NCBI RefSeq assembly: GCF_026810365.1
Contig: NZ_CP113948.1
Coordinates: forward strand, 3,435,001-3,499,000
Length of the DNA stretch: 64,000 bases
Source: Flavobacterium praedii
GTDB lineage: Bacteria; Bacteroidota; Bacteroidia; Flavobacteriales; Flavobacteriaceae
Reading direction: 5' to 3'
The notes beneath the pieces were generated by a model. It was not told where the DNA came from. It saw nothing but the letters and a program-made list of their open reading frames with translations, and searched no databases. Position 1 is the stretch's first letter. Every line of letters starts with the position of its first letter. A program made the translations under genes and the position numbers. Below are positions 1 through 7,218 of the stretch, piece by piece.

Positions 1-287
1 GTGGTGAAAGTGATAAGATCTCCATCATTTACAACTACTCCGTCTTCCATTACTCCAACTCGAAGTTTTGGCCCTTGTAAATCTCCAAGAATTCCTGTAG
101 TGTATCCAAATTCTTCGTTTATTCCACGAATAATGTTTATTTTATTTTTTACATCTTCATAATCAGCATGTGAAAAATTTACTCTAAATACATTTACACC
201 TGCCTCAATCATGTCTTTTATGATTTCTCGTGTACTACATGCAGGCCCAAGTGTGGCTACAATTTTGGTTTTTTTGTTTGTAAGCAT
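1..287 (-). CDS. pyk: Pyruvate kinase, N-terminal part (cut by window edge)
   Basis: Partial gene; the remaining 3' part lies beyond position 1. The visible 95 residues begin MLTNKKTKIVATLGPACST and carry the substrate-site motif RVNFSHADYEDV and the segment GDLQGPKLRVG, both diagnostic of pyruvate kinase (phosphoenolpyruvate + ADP to pyruvate + ATP, last step of glycolysis, cytosolic). The ATG at 287 is the only start before the motifs. It lies 5 bp after the stop of the IPExxxVDY gene, so both are probably on one transcript; this pairing is common in flavobacteria. The allosteric C-terminal domain cannot be seen. Confidence 0.95.
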   Translation of the reverse strand, partial: MLTNKKTKIVATLGPACSTREIIKDMIEAGVNVFRVNFSHADYEDVKNKINIIRGINEEFGYTTGILGDLQGPKLRVGVMEDGVVVNDGDLITFT

Positions 288-292
288 TTGTA

Positions 293-781
293 TTAAAAAA
301 TTAAATTGTTTTTAGATTTTATTTTATTAGTATCGACTATATATATTGTCGATATGTTTTCTATTGAATTCAATGTATTTTGTATTTTCAAAAGATTCAA
401 ACTCTCATCGGTGTTTTCTATTTTTAAAAAGTAATCTACTTTTTTAAATTCTGGAAGCATAAATACTTTTGTAGCAACTTCTATATTAACATTCGAAAAT
501 AAACTTTGGTTTTCTTCATTTTGTTGTTGAATGACTTCGTTTTTATTTTGTATCAAATCCCATGTGATTTCTTTCTTTTTTTCATAATAATGAAATCTAG
601 AAAAATGAGCTTCTCCTTCTTTAACAGCAATCTGAATATCTTTTATAGATTTATTCAGATTTACATGAAGTCCTTGATTAATAAAATAAGCCAATCTGTA
701 ATCCTCTAATGTGGTGTGAATAGCAATTAAACTATAATCTATTTCGTCAAATTCGCCAAAATCTAGTTTATGAATTGCCAT
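293..781 (-). CDS. IPExxxVDY family protein
   Basis: A 162-residue protein of a family found in Bacteroidota and named for its signature. Here the motif reads MLPEFKKVDYF (around residue 108), followed by a C-terminal segment rich in I, N and T. No signal peptide, membrane segment or catalytic motif is visible, so it is probably cytosolic. It sits between rnc and pyk, the usual flavobacterial position, 5 bp before pyk. The family has no established function; the linkage to pyruvate kinase and RNase III is positional only. Start is the ATG at 781, the first in frame. Confidence 0.85.
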   Translation of the reverse strand: MAIHKLDFGEFDEIDYSLIAIHTTLEDYRLAYFINQGLHVNLNKSIKDIQIAVKEGEAHFSRFHYYEKKKEITWDLIQNKNEVIQQQNEENQSLFSNVNIEVATKVFMLPEFKKVDYFLKIENTDESLNLLKIQNTLNSIENISTIYIVDTNKIKSKNNLIF

Positions 782-895
782 TTCATTAAAAAATAAGATG
801 TAAAGATACTATTTCTAATTTAGCAAAAGGATGCTTGATGGCTAGGATTTTGATATTTTATTAACGAAAACGATGTAGTATTGATAATAGAATAG

Positions 896-1636
896 TTATT
901 TTCTGTCAATTTTCTCTTGAAATGCAAAGTAAGCTCGTTGGGATGCTTTTTCTTCTGCTTTCTTTTTTGAAGTAGCTCTAGCTTTAGCAATGACTTTATC
1001 ATCAATACTTAGTTTTACTCCAAATAACCGTTGCCCATCTATAGCATTGTCTTCAAAAATATCATAGTGAAACAGTTTTTTTTCTTTTTGACACCATTCT
1101 ATTACGAGGCTTTTATAGCTGATTACTTTTCCTTCAAGACGAGCAATATCTACATATGGAATGATAACTCTCTTCTGAATGAATTTTTCGCAATATTCAT
1201 ATCCCCTATCTAAATAGATAGCACCAATTAAAGATTCAAATATGTTACCATGGATGTTTTCGCCAAAATGTTGTACAGGGACTTTACTTTCAACAAATTT
1301 TATCAAGTTCAAATCTTTTCCCAATTCATTTAAATGTTCTCTGCTGACAATTTTAGAACGCATCTTAGTCAAATATCCTTCATCTCCTAAAGGTGCTTCA
1401 TTGAATAAATAAGCCGCAATTACTGCACTTAACATGGCATCACCTAAAAACTCAAGTCTTTCATAATTAATTGGATTTCCTTTTAAATCAAGGCGATTTG
1501 AGGAACGATGAGTGAATGCTTTTTTATAACATTCTAAGTTAACGGGATTGAAACCTAGAATGGGTTGAATAGCATCAAAAAAAATCCCGTCTTCAAGAGA
1601 ACGGGATTTTGAGAATATTTTTCTAATTATACGCAT
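896..1636 (-). CDS. rnc: Ribonuclease III
   Basis: 246 residues, normal length. Endonuclease that cuts double-stranded RNA during rRNA maturation and mRNA processing. The signature YERLEFLGDAML at about 58-69 carries the metal-binding acidic residues, and a second catalytic patch NIFESLIGAIYLD at about 131-143 supplies another Glu. A double-stranded-RNA-binding domain occupies about 168-240 and ends with the basic helix TSKKKAEEKASQRAYFAF. The start codon directly abuts the fabF stop (no gap), so it is almost certainly co-transcribed with fabF. The acpP-fabF-rnc order is conserved in Bacteroidota. Confidence 0.97.
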   Translation of the reverse strand: MRIIRKIFSKSRSLEDGIFFDAIQPILGFNPVNLECYKKAFTHRSSNRLDLKGNPINYERLEFLGDAMLSAVIAAYLFNEAPLGDEGYLTKMRSKIVSREHLNELGKDLNLIKFVESKVPVQHFGENIHGNIFESLIGAIYLDRGYEYCEKFIQKRVIIPYVDIARLEGKVISYKSLVIEWCQKEKKLFHYDIFEDNAIDGQRLFGVKLSIDDKVIAKARATSKKKAEEKASQRAYFAFQEKIDRK

Positions 1637-2896
1637 TTATGATTTGTAATCTAATTTTTTAACTAATACGCATGCATTATGTCCGCCAAAACCAAAGGTA
1701 TTACTCATTACCACATTCATCTCTCTTTTTTGAGCTACATTAAATGTAAAGTTTAATTTAGTGTCAATGTTTTCATCATCTGTAAAATGATTAATAGTTG
1801 GAGGGACGATACCATGTTTTAATGATAATATGGATGAAATGGTTTCTATAGCTCCAGCAGCACCTAGTAAATGCCCTGTCATTGATTTTGTGGAATTCAA
1901 ATTCATGGTATAAGCATGTTCTCCAAATACATGTTGAATCGCTTTTGATTCTGCTAAATCTCCTAATGGAGTTGAAGTTCCGTGCATGTTTACACCATCA
2001 ACATCGGTTGGTTGCAAACCAGAATCTCTTAAGCAGTTTAGCATTACATTTTTGGCGCCCAATCCTTCTGGATGTGGAGCAGTTATATGGTATGCATCTG
2101 CAGACATACCGCCACCACCAATTTCGCAATAAATTTTTGCGCCACGGGCTACAGCGTGTTCGTATTCTTCCAAAATTAATGCTCCAGCACCTTCTCCAAG
2201 TACAAAACCATCTCTGTCTTTGTCCATTGGTCTAGAAGCAGTTTTTGGATCATCATTTCTTGTAGATAAGGCATGCATTGCATTAAAACCTCCCATACCA
2301 GCAATTGTTACTGCGGCTTCTGAACCTCCAGTTACCATAATATCGGCATGACCCAAACGAATATAGTTGAAGGCGTCAATAATAGCATTTGTTGATGAAG
2401 CGCAAGCTGAAACGGTTGCAAAGTTAGGGCCTCTAAATCCATATTTTATAGAAATATGCCCACAAGCAATATCCGAAATCATTTTAGGTATAAAGAAAGG
2501 ATTGAATTTTGGAGTTCCATCACCTGCAGCAAAATTTAGGACTTCAATTTGAAAAGTTTCTAATCCGCCAATTCCAGATCCCCAAATTACTCCAGCACGA
2601 TCTTTGTCTATAGTGTCTAGATTAAAATTTGCATCTTTCATAGCTTCTTCAGATGAAACCATCGCATATTGCGCATATCGGTCCATTTTACGAGCTTCTT
2701 TGCGTTCTATAAAATCTTCAACATTGAAGTTTTTTAATTCGCAAGCAAAGTGAGTTCTGAATTTTGAAGCATCAAAGTAAGTTATCGGTGCAGCTCCACT
2801 GATACCGTTAATAAGTCCATTCCAATATTCTTCTATAGTATTTCCAATGGGAGTAAGAGCACCAAGGCCTGTTACAACAACTCTTCTTAAAACCAT
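1637..2896 (-). CDS. fabF: Beta-ketoacyl-ACP synthase II
   Basis: Elongation condensing enzyme of type II fatty acid synthesis: condenses malonyl-ACP with acyl-ACP. The open frame extends to 2926, but the ATG at 2896 gives MVLRRVVVTGLGALTPIGN, 419 residues, the family length; the extra upstream peptide MLKDNKNKNV looks non-coding. Active-site Cys is in TVSACASSTN (about residue 165), and the two catalytic His lie in NMHGTSTPLGD and KSMTGHLLGAAG. Downstream of acpP (gap about 190 bp) and directly joined to rnc. A hairpin at 3036-3077 between acpP and fabF may adjust the ratio of the two transcripts. Confidence 0.97.
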   Translation of the reverse strand: MVLRRVVVTGLGALTPIGNTIEEYWNGLINGISGAAPITYFDASKFRTHFACELKNFNVEDFIERKEARKMDRYAQYAMVSSEEAMKDANFNLDTIDKDRAGVIWGSGIGGLETFQIEVLNFAAGDGTPKFNPFFIPKMISDIACGHISIKYGFRGPNFATVSACASSTNAIIDAFNYIRLGHADIMVTGGSEAAVTIAGMGGFNAMHALSTRNDDPKTASRPMDKDRDGFVLGEGAGALILEEYEHAVARGAKIYCEIGGGGMSADAYHITAPHPEGLGAKNVMLNCLRDSGLQPTDVDGVNMHGTSTPLGDLAESKAIQHVFGEHAYTMNLNSTKSMTGHLLGAAGAIETISSILSLKHGIVPPTINHFTDDENIDTKLNFTFNVAQKREMNVVMSNTFGFGGHNACVLVKKLDYKS

Positions 2897-3035
2897 AACG
2901 TTTTTATTTTTGTTATCTTTTAACAAATAAAGCCCATGCTTTCTATACTAAAAAGAGTAACTAAAAGAGTCATGGGTATTATTATGTATGTAATTTGATT
3001 GAAATTCAATCGAAAAATTTTTTATTAAAATAAGA

Positions 3036-3077
3036 ACACCCGATTCTTAAAATTTTAAATTTTTAGAAATCGGGTGT
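3036..3077 (-). terminator. Hairpin between acpP and fabF
   Basis: Inverted repeat ACACCCGATT (3036-3045) / AATCGGGTGT (3068-3077), 10 bp perfect, with an AT-rich loop. It lies 8 bp after the acpP stop and is not followed by a clean T-run on the minus strand. It is therefore better explained as a partial terminator or an mRNA-stabilising 3' end, allowing abundant acpP message and less fabF message. This role is inferred. Confidence 0.55.
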
Positions 3078-3084
3078 GTCATTA

Positions 3085-3321
3085 TTATTTTTTAGCTTCC
3101 TCGATGTAAGAGATAGCTTGACCTACAGTAGCGATGTTTTCTGCTTGATCATCTGGAATTTGAATATCAAATTCTTTTTCGAATTCCATAATAAGCTCAA
3201 CAGTGTCTAATGAGTCAGCTCCCAAATCATTAGTGAAGCTTGCTTCTGTTACAACTTCGTTTTCGTCAACACCTAATTTGTCTACGATAATCGCTTTTAC
3301 TCTTGATGCAATGTCTGACAT
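3085..3321 (-). CDS. acpP: Acyl carrier protein
   Basis: 78 residues, strongly acidic, normal ACP length. The phosphopantetheine attachment Ser37 is in [16 protein letters not shown]. Carries the growing acyl chain in fatty acid synthesis and supplies acyl groups for lipid A and phospholipids. First gene of a minus-strand cluster acpP-fabF-rnc. A clear flavobacterial promoter precedes it (see 3353-3382). Divergent from purN. Confidence 0.98.
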   Translation of the reverse strand: MSDIASRVKAIIVDKLGVDENEVVTEASFTNDLGADSLDTVELIMEFEKEFDIQIPDDQAENIATVGQAISYIEEAKK

Positions 3322-3352
3322 AATCTTTTAATTTTAGAATTTAATTTGTTGG

Positions 3353-3382
3353 CAAAAATAAAACAACTTTATTTTAAAACAA
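3353..3382 (-). promoter_or_regulatory. acpP promoter (TTG-N19-TAnnTTTG)
   Basis: On the minus strand, TATTTTTG (3360 to 3353) matches the Bacteroidota -10 consensus TAnnTTTG, and TTG (3382 to 3380) lies exactly 19 bp upstream. Predicted start of RNA is near 3348, giving a leader of about 27 nt before the acpP ATG. Confidence 0.75.
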
Positions 3383-3499
3383 CTATTTAGTTAATAAATA
3401 TGACTACTAATTTATAAAATTTATTTCAACAAAGATTTCGCAAACCTATTTATTTTCGTTTTTTATTCCTTTTTTTGCATAAATTTATAAAAAATAATT

Positions 3500-4075
3500 A
3501 TGAAAAAAATACTGATATTTGCTTCTGGATCGGGTACTAACGCTGAAAATATTATTAATTTTTTTGCAAAAAAATCTACAGGAACTGTAGTGGCAGTTTT
3601 TACAAATAATTCTACTGCGTCCGTTATTCAGAAAGCAAATAAGCTACAAGTTTCAACAGTAATTTTTTCAAAAGACGAGTTAAATTCAGGAATAGTATTA
3701 CAAAAAGTTAATAACTTTGAGCCTGATTTAATTGTTTTAGCTGGTTTTTTATTAAAATTTCCTCAAAATTTGATCTTTGCTTACCCAAATAAGATTATAA
3801 ATATACATCCTGCATTATTACCAAAGTTTGGTGGTAAAGGAATGTACGGTATGAATATTCACAAATCTGTAGTTGAAAATAATGAAAAAGAAACTGGAAT
3901 AACCATTCATTATGTAAATGAAAATTATGATGAAGGAAATATTATATTTCAACAAAGTGTTTTGCTTGCTGATAATGAGACACCAGAATCAGTAGCTATA
4001 AAAATTCATACCCTGGAGCAAGAATATTTTCCTGAGGTTATTGAAAAACTTCTTACCGCTACTTCAAACCTCTAA
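3500..4075 (+). CDS. purN: Phosphoribosylglycinamide formyltransferase (folate-dependent)
   Basis: 191 residues. Third step of purine synthesis: transfers a formyl group from 10-formyltetrahydrofolate to GAR. N-terminal nucleotide-binding motif ILIFASGSGTNAENI; catalytic Asn/His in NIHPALLPKFGGKGMYG; catalytic Asp in HYVNENYDEGNI. Divergent from acpP. The last residues are encoded by a run of degenerate heptamers (4061-4095), and the frame overlaps the upstream-most start of rnhA by 35 bp. Confidence 0.95.
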   Translation: MKKILIFASGSGTNAENIINFFAKKSTGTVVAVFTNNSTASVIQKANKLQVSTVIFSKDELNSGIVLQKVNNFEPDLIVLAGFLLKFPQNLIFAYPNKIINIHPALLPKFGGKGMYGMNIHKSVVENNEKETGITIHYVNENYDEGNIIFQQSVLLADNETPESVAIKIHTLEQEYFPEVIEKLLTATSNL

Positions 4076-4571
4076 CTTGAAATCTCTGACTTTGAATTAC
4101 GATGTACATATATATACGGATGGAGCTGCAAAAGGGAATCCTGGAAATGGCGGTTATGGTGTAGTCATGGAATGGGTTGGTAAACCTTATAAAAAAGAAT
4201 TCTATGAGGGTTTTCGCTATACTACTAACAATAGAATGGAACTGTTAGGTGTTATTGTGGGTTTAGAAAAACTAAAAAATGATAATACGAGCGTTTTAGT
4301 AATCTCTGATTCTAAATATGTGGTAGATTCTGTGCAAAAAAAATGGGTTTTGGGATGGGAGAAAAAAGGTTTTGCAGATAGAAAAAATGCGGATTTATGG
4401 AAAAGATTTCTCATTGTTTATAGAAAACATAAAGTCGATTTTAAATGGATTAAAGGACATAATAATCACCCCCAAAATGAAAGGTGTGATGAATTGGCTG
4501 TTATGGCTTCTATGCAAAAAAGCCTTTCTGTTGATGCTTTTTATGAAAATGTAGAGGGAAAATTGTTGTGA
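4041..4571 (+). CDS. rnhA: Ribonuclease HI
   Basis: Degrades the RNA strand of RNA-DNA hybrids, e.g. lagging-strand primers and R-loops. Catalytic carboxylates: Asp in HIYTDGAAKGNPGNGG, Glu in TTNNRMELLGVI, Asp in VISDSKYVVDS, and the late Asp in HPQNERCDELA. The start is uncertain: the ATG at 4041 gives 176 residues with a non-conserved leader of about 18 residues overlapping purN. A TTG at 4092 would give 159 residues beginning just before NYDVHIYTDG, close to the usual RNase HI length. No ATG lies between them. Confidence 0.93.
   Translation: MKNFLPLLQTSNLKSLTLNYDVHIYTDGAAKGNPGNGGYGVVMEWVGKPYKKEFYEGFRYTTNNRMELLGVIVGLEKLKNDNTSVLVISDSKYVVDSVQKKWVLGWEKKGFADRKNADLWKRFLIVYRKHKVDFKWIKGHNNHPQNERCDELAVMASMQKSLSVDAFYENVEGKLL
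4061..4095 (+). repeat. Degenerate heptamer repeat across the purN stop codon
   Basis: Five successive 7-mers: ACTTCAA, ACCTCTA, ACTTGAA, ATCTCTG, ACTTTGA. They fit a loose A(C/T)(C/T)T(C/G)(A/T)(A/G) pattern. The array spans the end of purN and the N-terminal leader of the rnhA frame, so it may have moved both the purN stop and the rnhA start. Confidence 0.6.
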
Positions 4572-4898
4572 TTTGTTTGTGTTTTAATATATGATTGGGA
4601 ACCAATTTTTTTTCAACAAAATTGCATTTCTAAATGCAAATTACTTATTGTTGTATATTTCAATTCTAATATAATTGTTACTATGAAAGTATCTAATTTA
4701 AGTTCAATGTACATTTTAGAATAAAATAATATTTGACTTGTTCTCTTTCTTTAAATGTACTAAATATTGATTTTTGTAGTAATTTCAAAAAGTACTTTTT
4801 TGTAGTCTTAATGTTTGCTTAAAGGATTATCTAGCAAGTGTTTGTAATTTGTATTCTACTAAGTTCTAATCTAACTTTGAATAATAAAATTTATTAAA
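4572..4898. other. Intergenic region with an inverted repeat at 4622-4639
   Basis: 327 bp without a gene, AT-rich. The one clear structure is TTGCATTT-CT-AAATGCAA (4622-4639), an 8-bp perfect inverted repeat with a 2-bp spacer. It has no T-run, so it resembles a dimeric-regulator binding site more than a terminator. No clean TAnnTTTG -10 was found in front of the cytochrome c peroxidase gene at 4899. Confidence 0.5.
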
Positions 4899-5915
4899 AT
4901 GAAAAAGTTAGTTTTTATTATCCTAGGGTTAGTTTTTTTTGGTTGCAAAAAAGAAACTAAAGAAGATTTCTCAATAAAGCCAATAATTGAGAAATCAGAA
5001 CTCGCAAAAAAAGCAAATAATTTTTTTAAATCCATTTCAACTATAGAGCCTGTGACGATTGCTCAAAATAAAATTGATTTAGGGAAAAAGTTGTATTTTG
5101 ATAAAGCTTTGTCAAAAAACGGAACTGTTAGCTGTAATTCATGTCATAATTTGGTAACTTATGGGGTTGATAACAAATCGTTTTCTCTTGGAGACACCAA
5201 ACAATTAGGAGGAAGAAACTCTCCCTCGGTAATTTATGCTTCATTACATGCAATGCAATTTTGGGATGGTCGTGCCAAAGATGTTGAGGAACAAGCTGGA
5301 GGGCCGTTATTAAACCCAGTTGAACATGGAATTCCAAACGAAGCTTTTTTAGAAAAAAAGGTAAGAGATCTGCCTGAATATCAAGCCGCTTTTAAGATCG
5401 TTTTTCCAAATGATAAAGAACCCATAACTTTTGCAAATTTAACTAACGCTATTGGGGCATTTGAGCGCCAATTAAATCCAAAAAGTAAATTTGACGATTA
5501 CTTAGATGGCAATGAAAAAGCCTTAAATGATCAAGAGAAAAAAGGATTAACTGCCTTTATCGACAATGGCTGTATTACTTGTCATAGTGGAGTTGCGGTA
5601 GGAGGTCAATTGATGCAAAAATTTGGAGTGTATGGCGATTATGCTAAATTGACACACAGCAAAAAAATAGATATGGGACTTTATGATAGAACTAAAAAAG
5701 AAGGGGACCAATTTATGTTTAAAACTCCAAGTTTAAGAAATAGCGAAAAGACGTATCCTTACTTTCATGACGGTTCTGTTGCTTCACTCAAGGAAGCTAT
5801 AAAAGTAATGGGAAAAATTCAGCTCAATAAAGATCTTTCAGTTGCCGATATCAACGATATTGAGAAATTTTTGAAAGCTTTAACGGCTGATGTAGATGCC
5901 AAATACAAAGAATAA
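4899..5915 (+). CDS. Di-haem cytochrome c peroxidase (MauG/CcpA family) lipoprotein
   Basis: 338 residues. Begins MKKLVFIILGLVFFGCKKE: a lipoprotein signal with lipidated Cys16, so periplasm-facing and membrane-anchored. Two haem-c motifs, CNSCH (Cys79-His83) and CITCH (Cys225-His229), with the arrangement of bacterial di-haem peroxidases that reduce hydrogen peroxide with electrons from cytochrome c. The segments SLGDTKQLGGRNSPS, FWDGRAKDVEEQ and FKTPSLRNSEKTYPYFHDG are family hallmarks. It stands alone, flanked by its own terminator, so it is probably an independently controlled oxidative-stress or low-oxygen gene. A MauG-type protein-oxidising role cannot be excluded. Confidence 0.92.
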   Translation: MKKLVFIILGLVFFGCKKETKEDFSIKPIIEKSELAKKANNFFKSISTIEPVTIAQNKIDLGKKLYFDKALSKNGTVSCNSCHNLVTYGVDNKSFSLGDTKQLGGRNSPSVIYASLHAMQFWDGRAKDVEEQAGGPLLNPVEHGIPNEAFLEKKVRDLPEYQAAFKIVFPNDKEPITFANLTNAIGAFERQLNPKSKFDDYLDGNEKALNDQEKKGLTAFIDNGCITCHSGVAVGGQLMQKFGVYGDYAKLTHSKKIDMGLYDRTKKEGDQFMFKTPSLRNSEKTYPYFHDGSVASLKEAIKVMGKIQLNKDLSVADINDIEKFLKALTADVDAKYKE

Positions 5916-5955
5916 TAAGGGTTTAAAGTTTTGATTTAATAAACATTATATACTA

Positions 5956-5990
5956 AAAAGTCTGAGATTTATTTTTCAGACTTTTTTTTT
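5956..5990 (+). terminator. Intrinsic terminator after the cytochrome c peroxidase gene
   Basis: Stem AAAAGTCTGA / TCAGACTTTT with an AT-rich loop followed by a run of T (5982-5990), about 40 bp after the stop at 5915. Confidence 0.85.
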
Positions 5991-6090
5991 TATTTTTTTA
6001 TTTTTAGAACTATTATTAGATCTTTACAGTAGTTGTGATTTAGTTTTAAAGAGCATCTTTTTTTTGTGAAAACTTTGAGAGCTTCATCCT

Positions 6091-6121
6091 TTGCAACTCT
6101 AAAACTTATAAACTATCTTTG
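6091..6121 (+). promoter_or_regulatory. Promoter of the PfkB-family kinase gene
   Basis: TTG (6091-6093), 20-bp spacer, TATCTTTG (6114-6121), matching TAnnTTTG. RNA would begin near 6126, about 30 nt before the preferred ATG at 6157. Confidence 0.7.
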
Positions 6122-6156
6122 CGCCTTAATTCGAATCACCTATATTGAAACTATTT

Positions 6157-7080
6157 ATGAATAAATTATTGATTGTTGGAACAGTAGCTTTCGACGCCAT
6201 TGAAACTCCTTTTGGGAAAACAGATAAAATTCTTGGTGGAGCAGCCACTTATATTGGTATCTCCGCTTCTTTTTTTAATGTAAAATCTGCTATAGTTTCT
6301 GTAGTTGGCGATGATTTTCCTCAAGAATATTTGGATTTATTAGTAGATAGAAATATTGATATTTCAGGGATAGAAGTTGTAAAAGGAGGTAAAACATTCT
6401 TTTGGAGTGGGTTGTATCATAATGATTTAAATTCTAGAGATACTTTGGTTACAGAACTTAATGTTTTGGCTGATTTTCAACCAAAAGTTCCTCAAGATTA
6501 TAAAAACGCCGAAATTGTGATGTTAGGTAACTTGCATCCCTTAGTTCAAAGCAGTGTTTTAGATCAAATGGAAACCAAACCAAAATTAGTGGTTTTAGAT
6601 ACTATGAATTTCTGGATGGATTGCGCTTTGCCTGAATTATTGGAAATTATCAAGAGAGTAGATGTTATAACGATAAATGACGAAGAAGCACGTCAGCTTT
6701 CTGGAGAATATTCATTGGTTAAAGCAGCTGCCAAAATCCATAAAATGGGACCTAAATATGTGGTAATCAAAAAAGGAGAACATGGTGCGCTATTGTTTCA
6801 TGGTGAAGAGATTTTCTTTGCTCCTGCATTGCCTTTAGAAGAAGTATTCGATCCAACAGGAGCTGGAGATACTTTTGCTGGTGGTTTCTCTGGATTTATT
6901 ACACAAAGTGAAAATGTTTCTTTCGATAATTTGAAAAAAGCAATAATTTATGGTTCAAATTTAGCTTCTTTTAGTGTAGAAAAATTTGGAACGGAACGAA
7001 TGATCGGCTTAACTGAAAATGAAGTGTTAACAAGGTTGAAGCAATTCAAAGCTCTGACCCATTTTGATATAGAATTATAA
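6157..7080 (+). CDS. PfkB-family carbohydrate/nucleoside kinase
   Basis: 307 residues from the ATG at 6157 (MNKLLIVGTVAFDAIETPFG). An ATG at 6145 would add only MKLF and is less likely. Ribokinase fold: N-terminal sugar-site motif KILGGAATYIGIS and the C-terminal catalytic signature DPTGAGDTFAGGF with the base Asp. Phosphorylates a sugar, nucleoside or related hydroxyl using ATP; the substrate cannot be read from sequence. It precedes the PurF-like gene but a terminator separates them, so a purine link is only suggestive. Confidence 0.9.
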   Translation: MNKLLIVGTVAFDAIETPFGKTDKILGGAATYIGISASFFNVKSAIVSVVGDDFPQEYLDLLVDRNIDISGIEVVKGGKTFFWSGLYHNDLNSRDTLVTELNVLADFQPKVPQDYKNAEIVMLGNLHPLVQSSVLDQMETKPKLVVLDTMNFWMDCALPELLEIIKRVDVITINDEEARQLSGEYSLVKAAAKIHKMGPKYVVIKKGEHGALLFHGEEIFFAPALPLEEVFDPTGAGDTFAGGFSGFITQSENVSFDNLKKAIIYGSNLASFSVEKFGTERMIGLTENEVLTRLKQFKALTHFDIEL

Positions 7081-7084
7081 TATC

Positions 7085-7113
7085 AAAAAGCCTCTAAAAT
7101 GAGGCTTTTTTTA
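7085..7113 (+). terminator. Intrinsic terminator after the kinase gene
   Basis: AAAAAGCCTC-taaaat-GAGGCTTTTTTT, starting 5 bp after the stop codon at 7080; perfect GC-containing stem with a T-run. Confidence 0.9.
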
Positions 7114-7218
7114 ATTAGTACAGTCAATATTTATAAAATAACGTGCGAATTTGCATCGTTATATTAAGAGTATAAATAGACACACCATTAAATACCAATA
7201 ACTACAAACAAAAAAACA

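Noticed and set aside
1882..2235. Plus-strand frame of 117 codons inside fabF
   Set aside because: Antisense shadow of a well-conserved gene; residue content (Leu/His/Gln-rich) shows no domain.
6114..6145. Possible tRNA (TTCGAATC word near 6130)
   Set aside because: No acceptor or anticodon stem can be drawn around it; the stretch is explained by the promoter and leader of the kinase gene.
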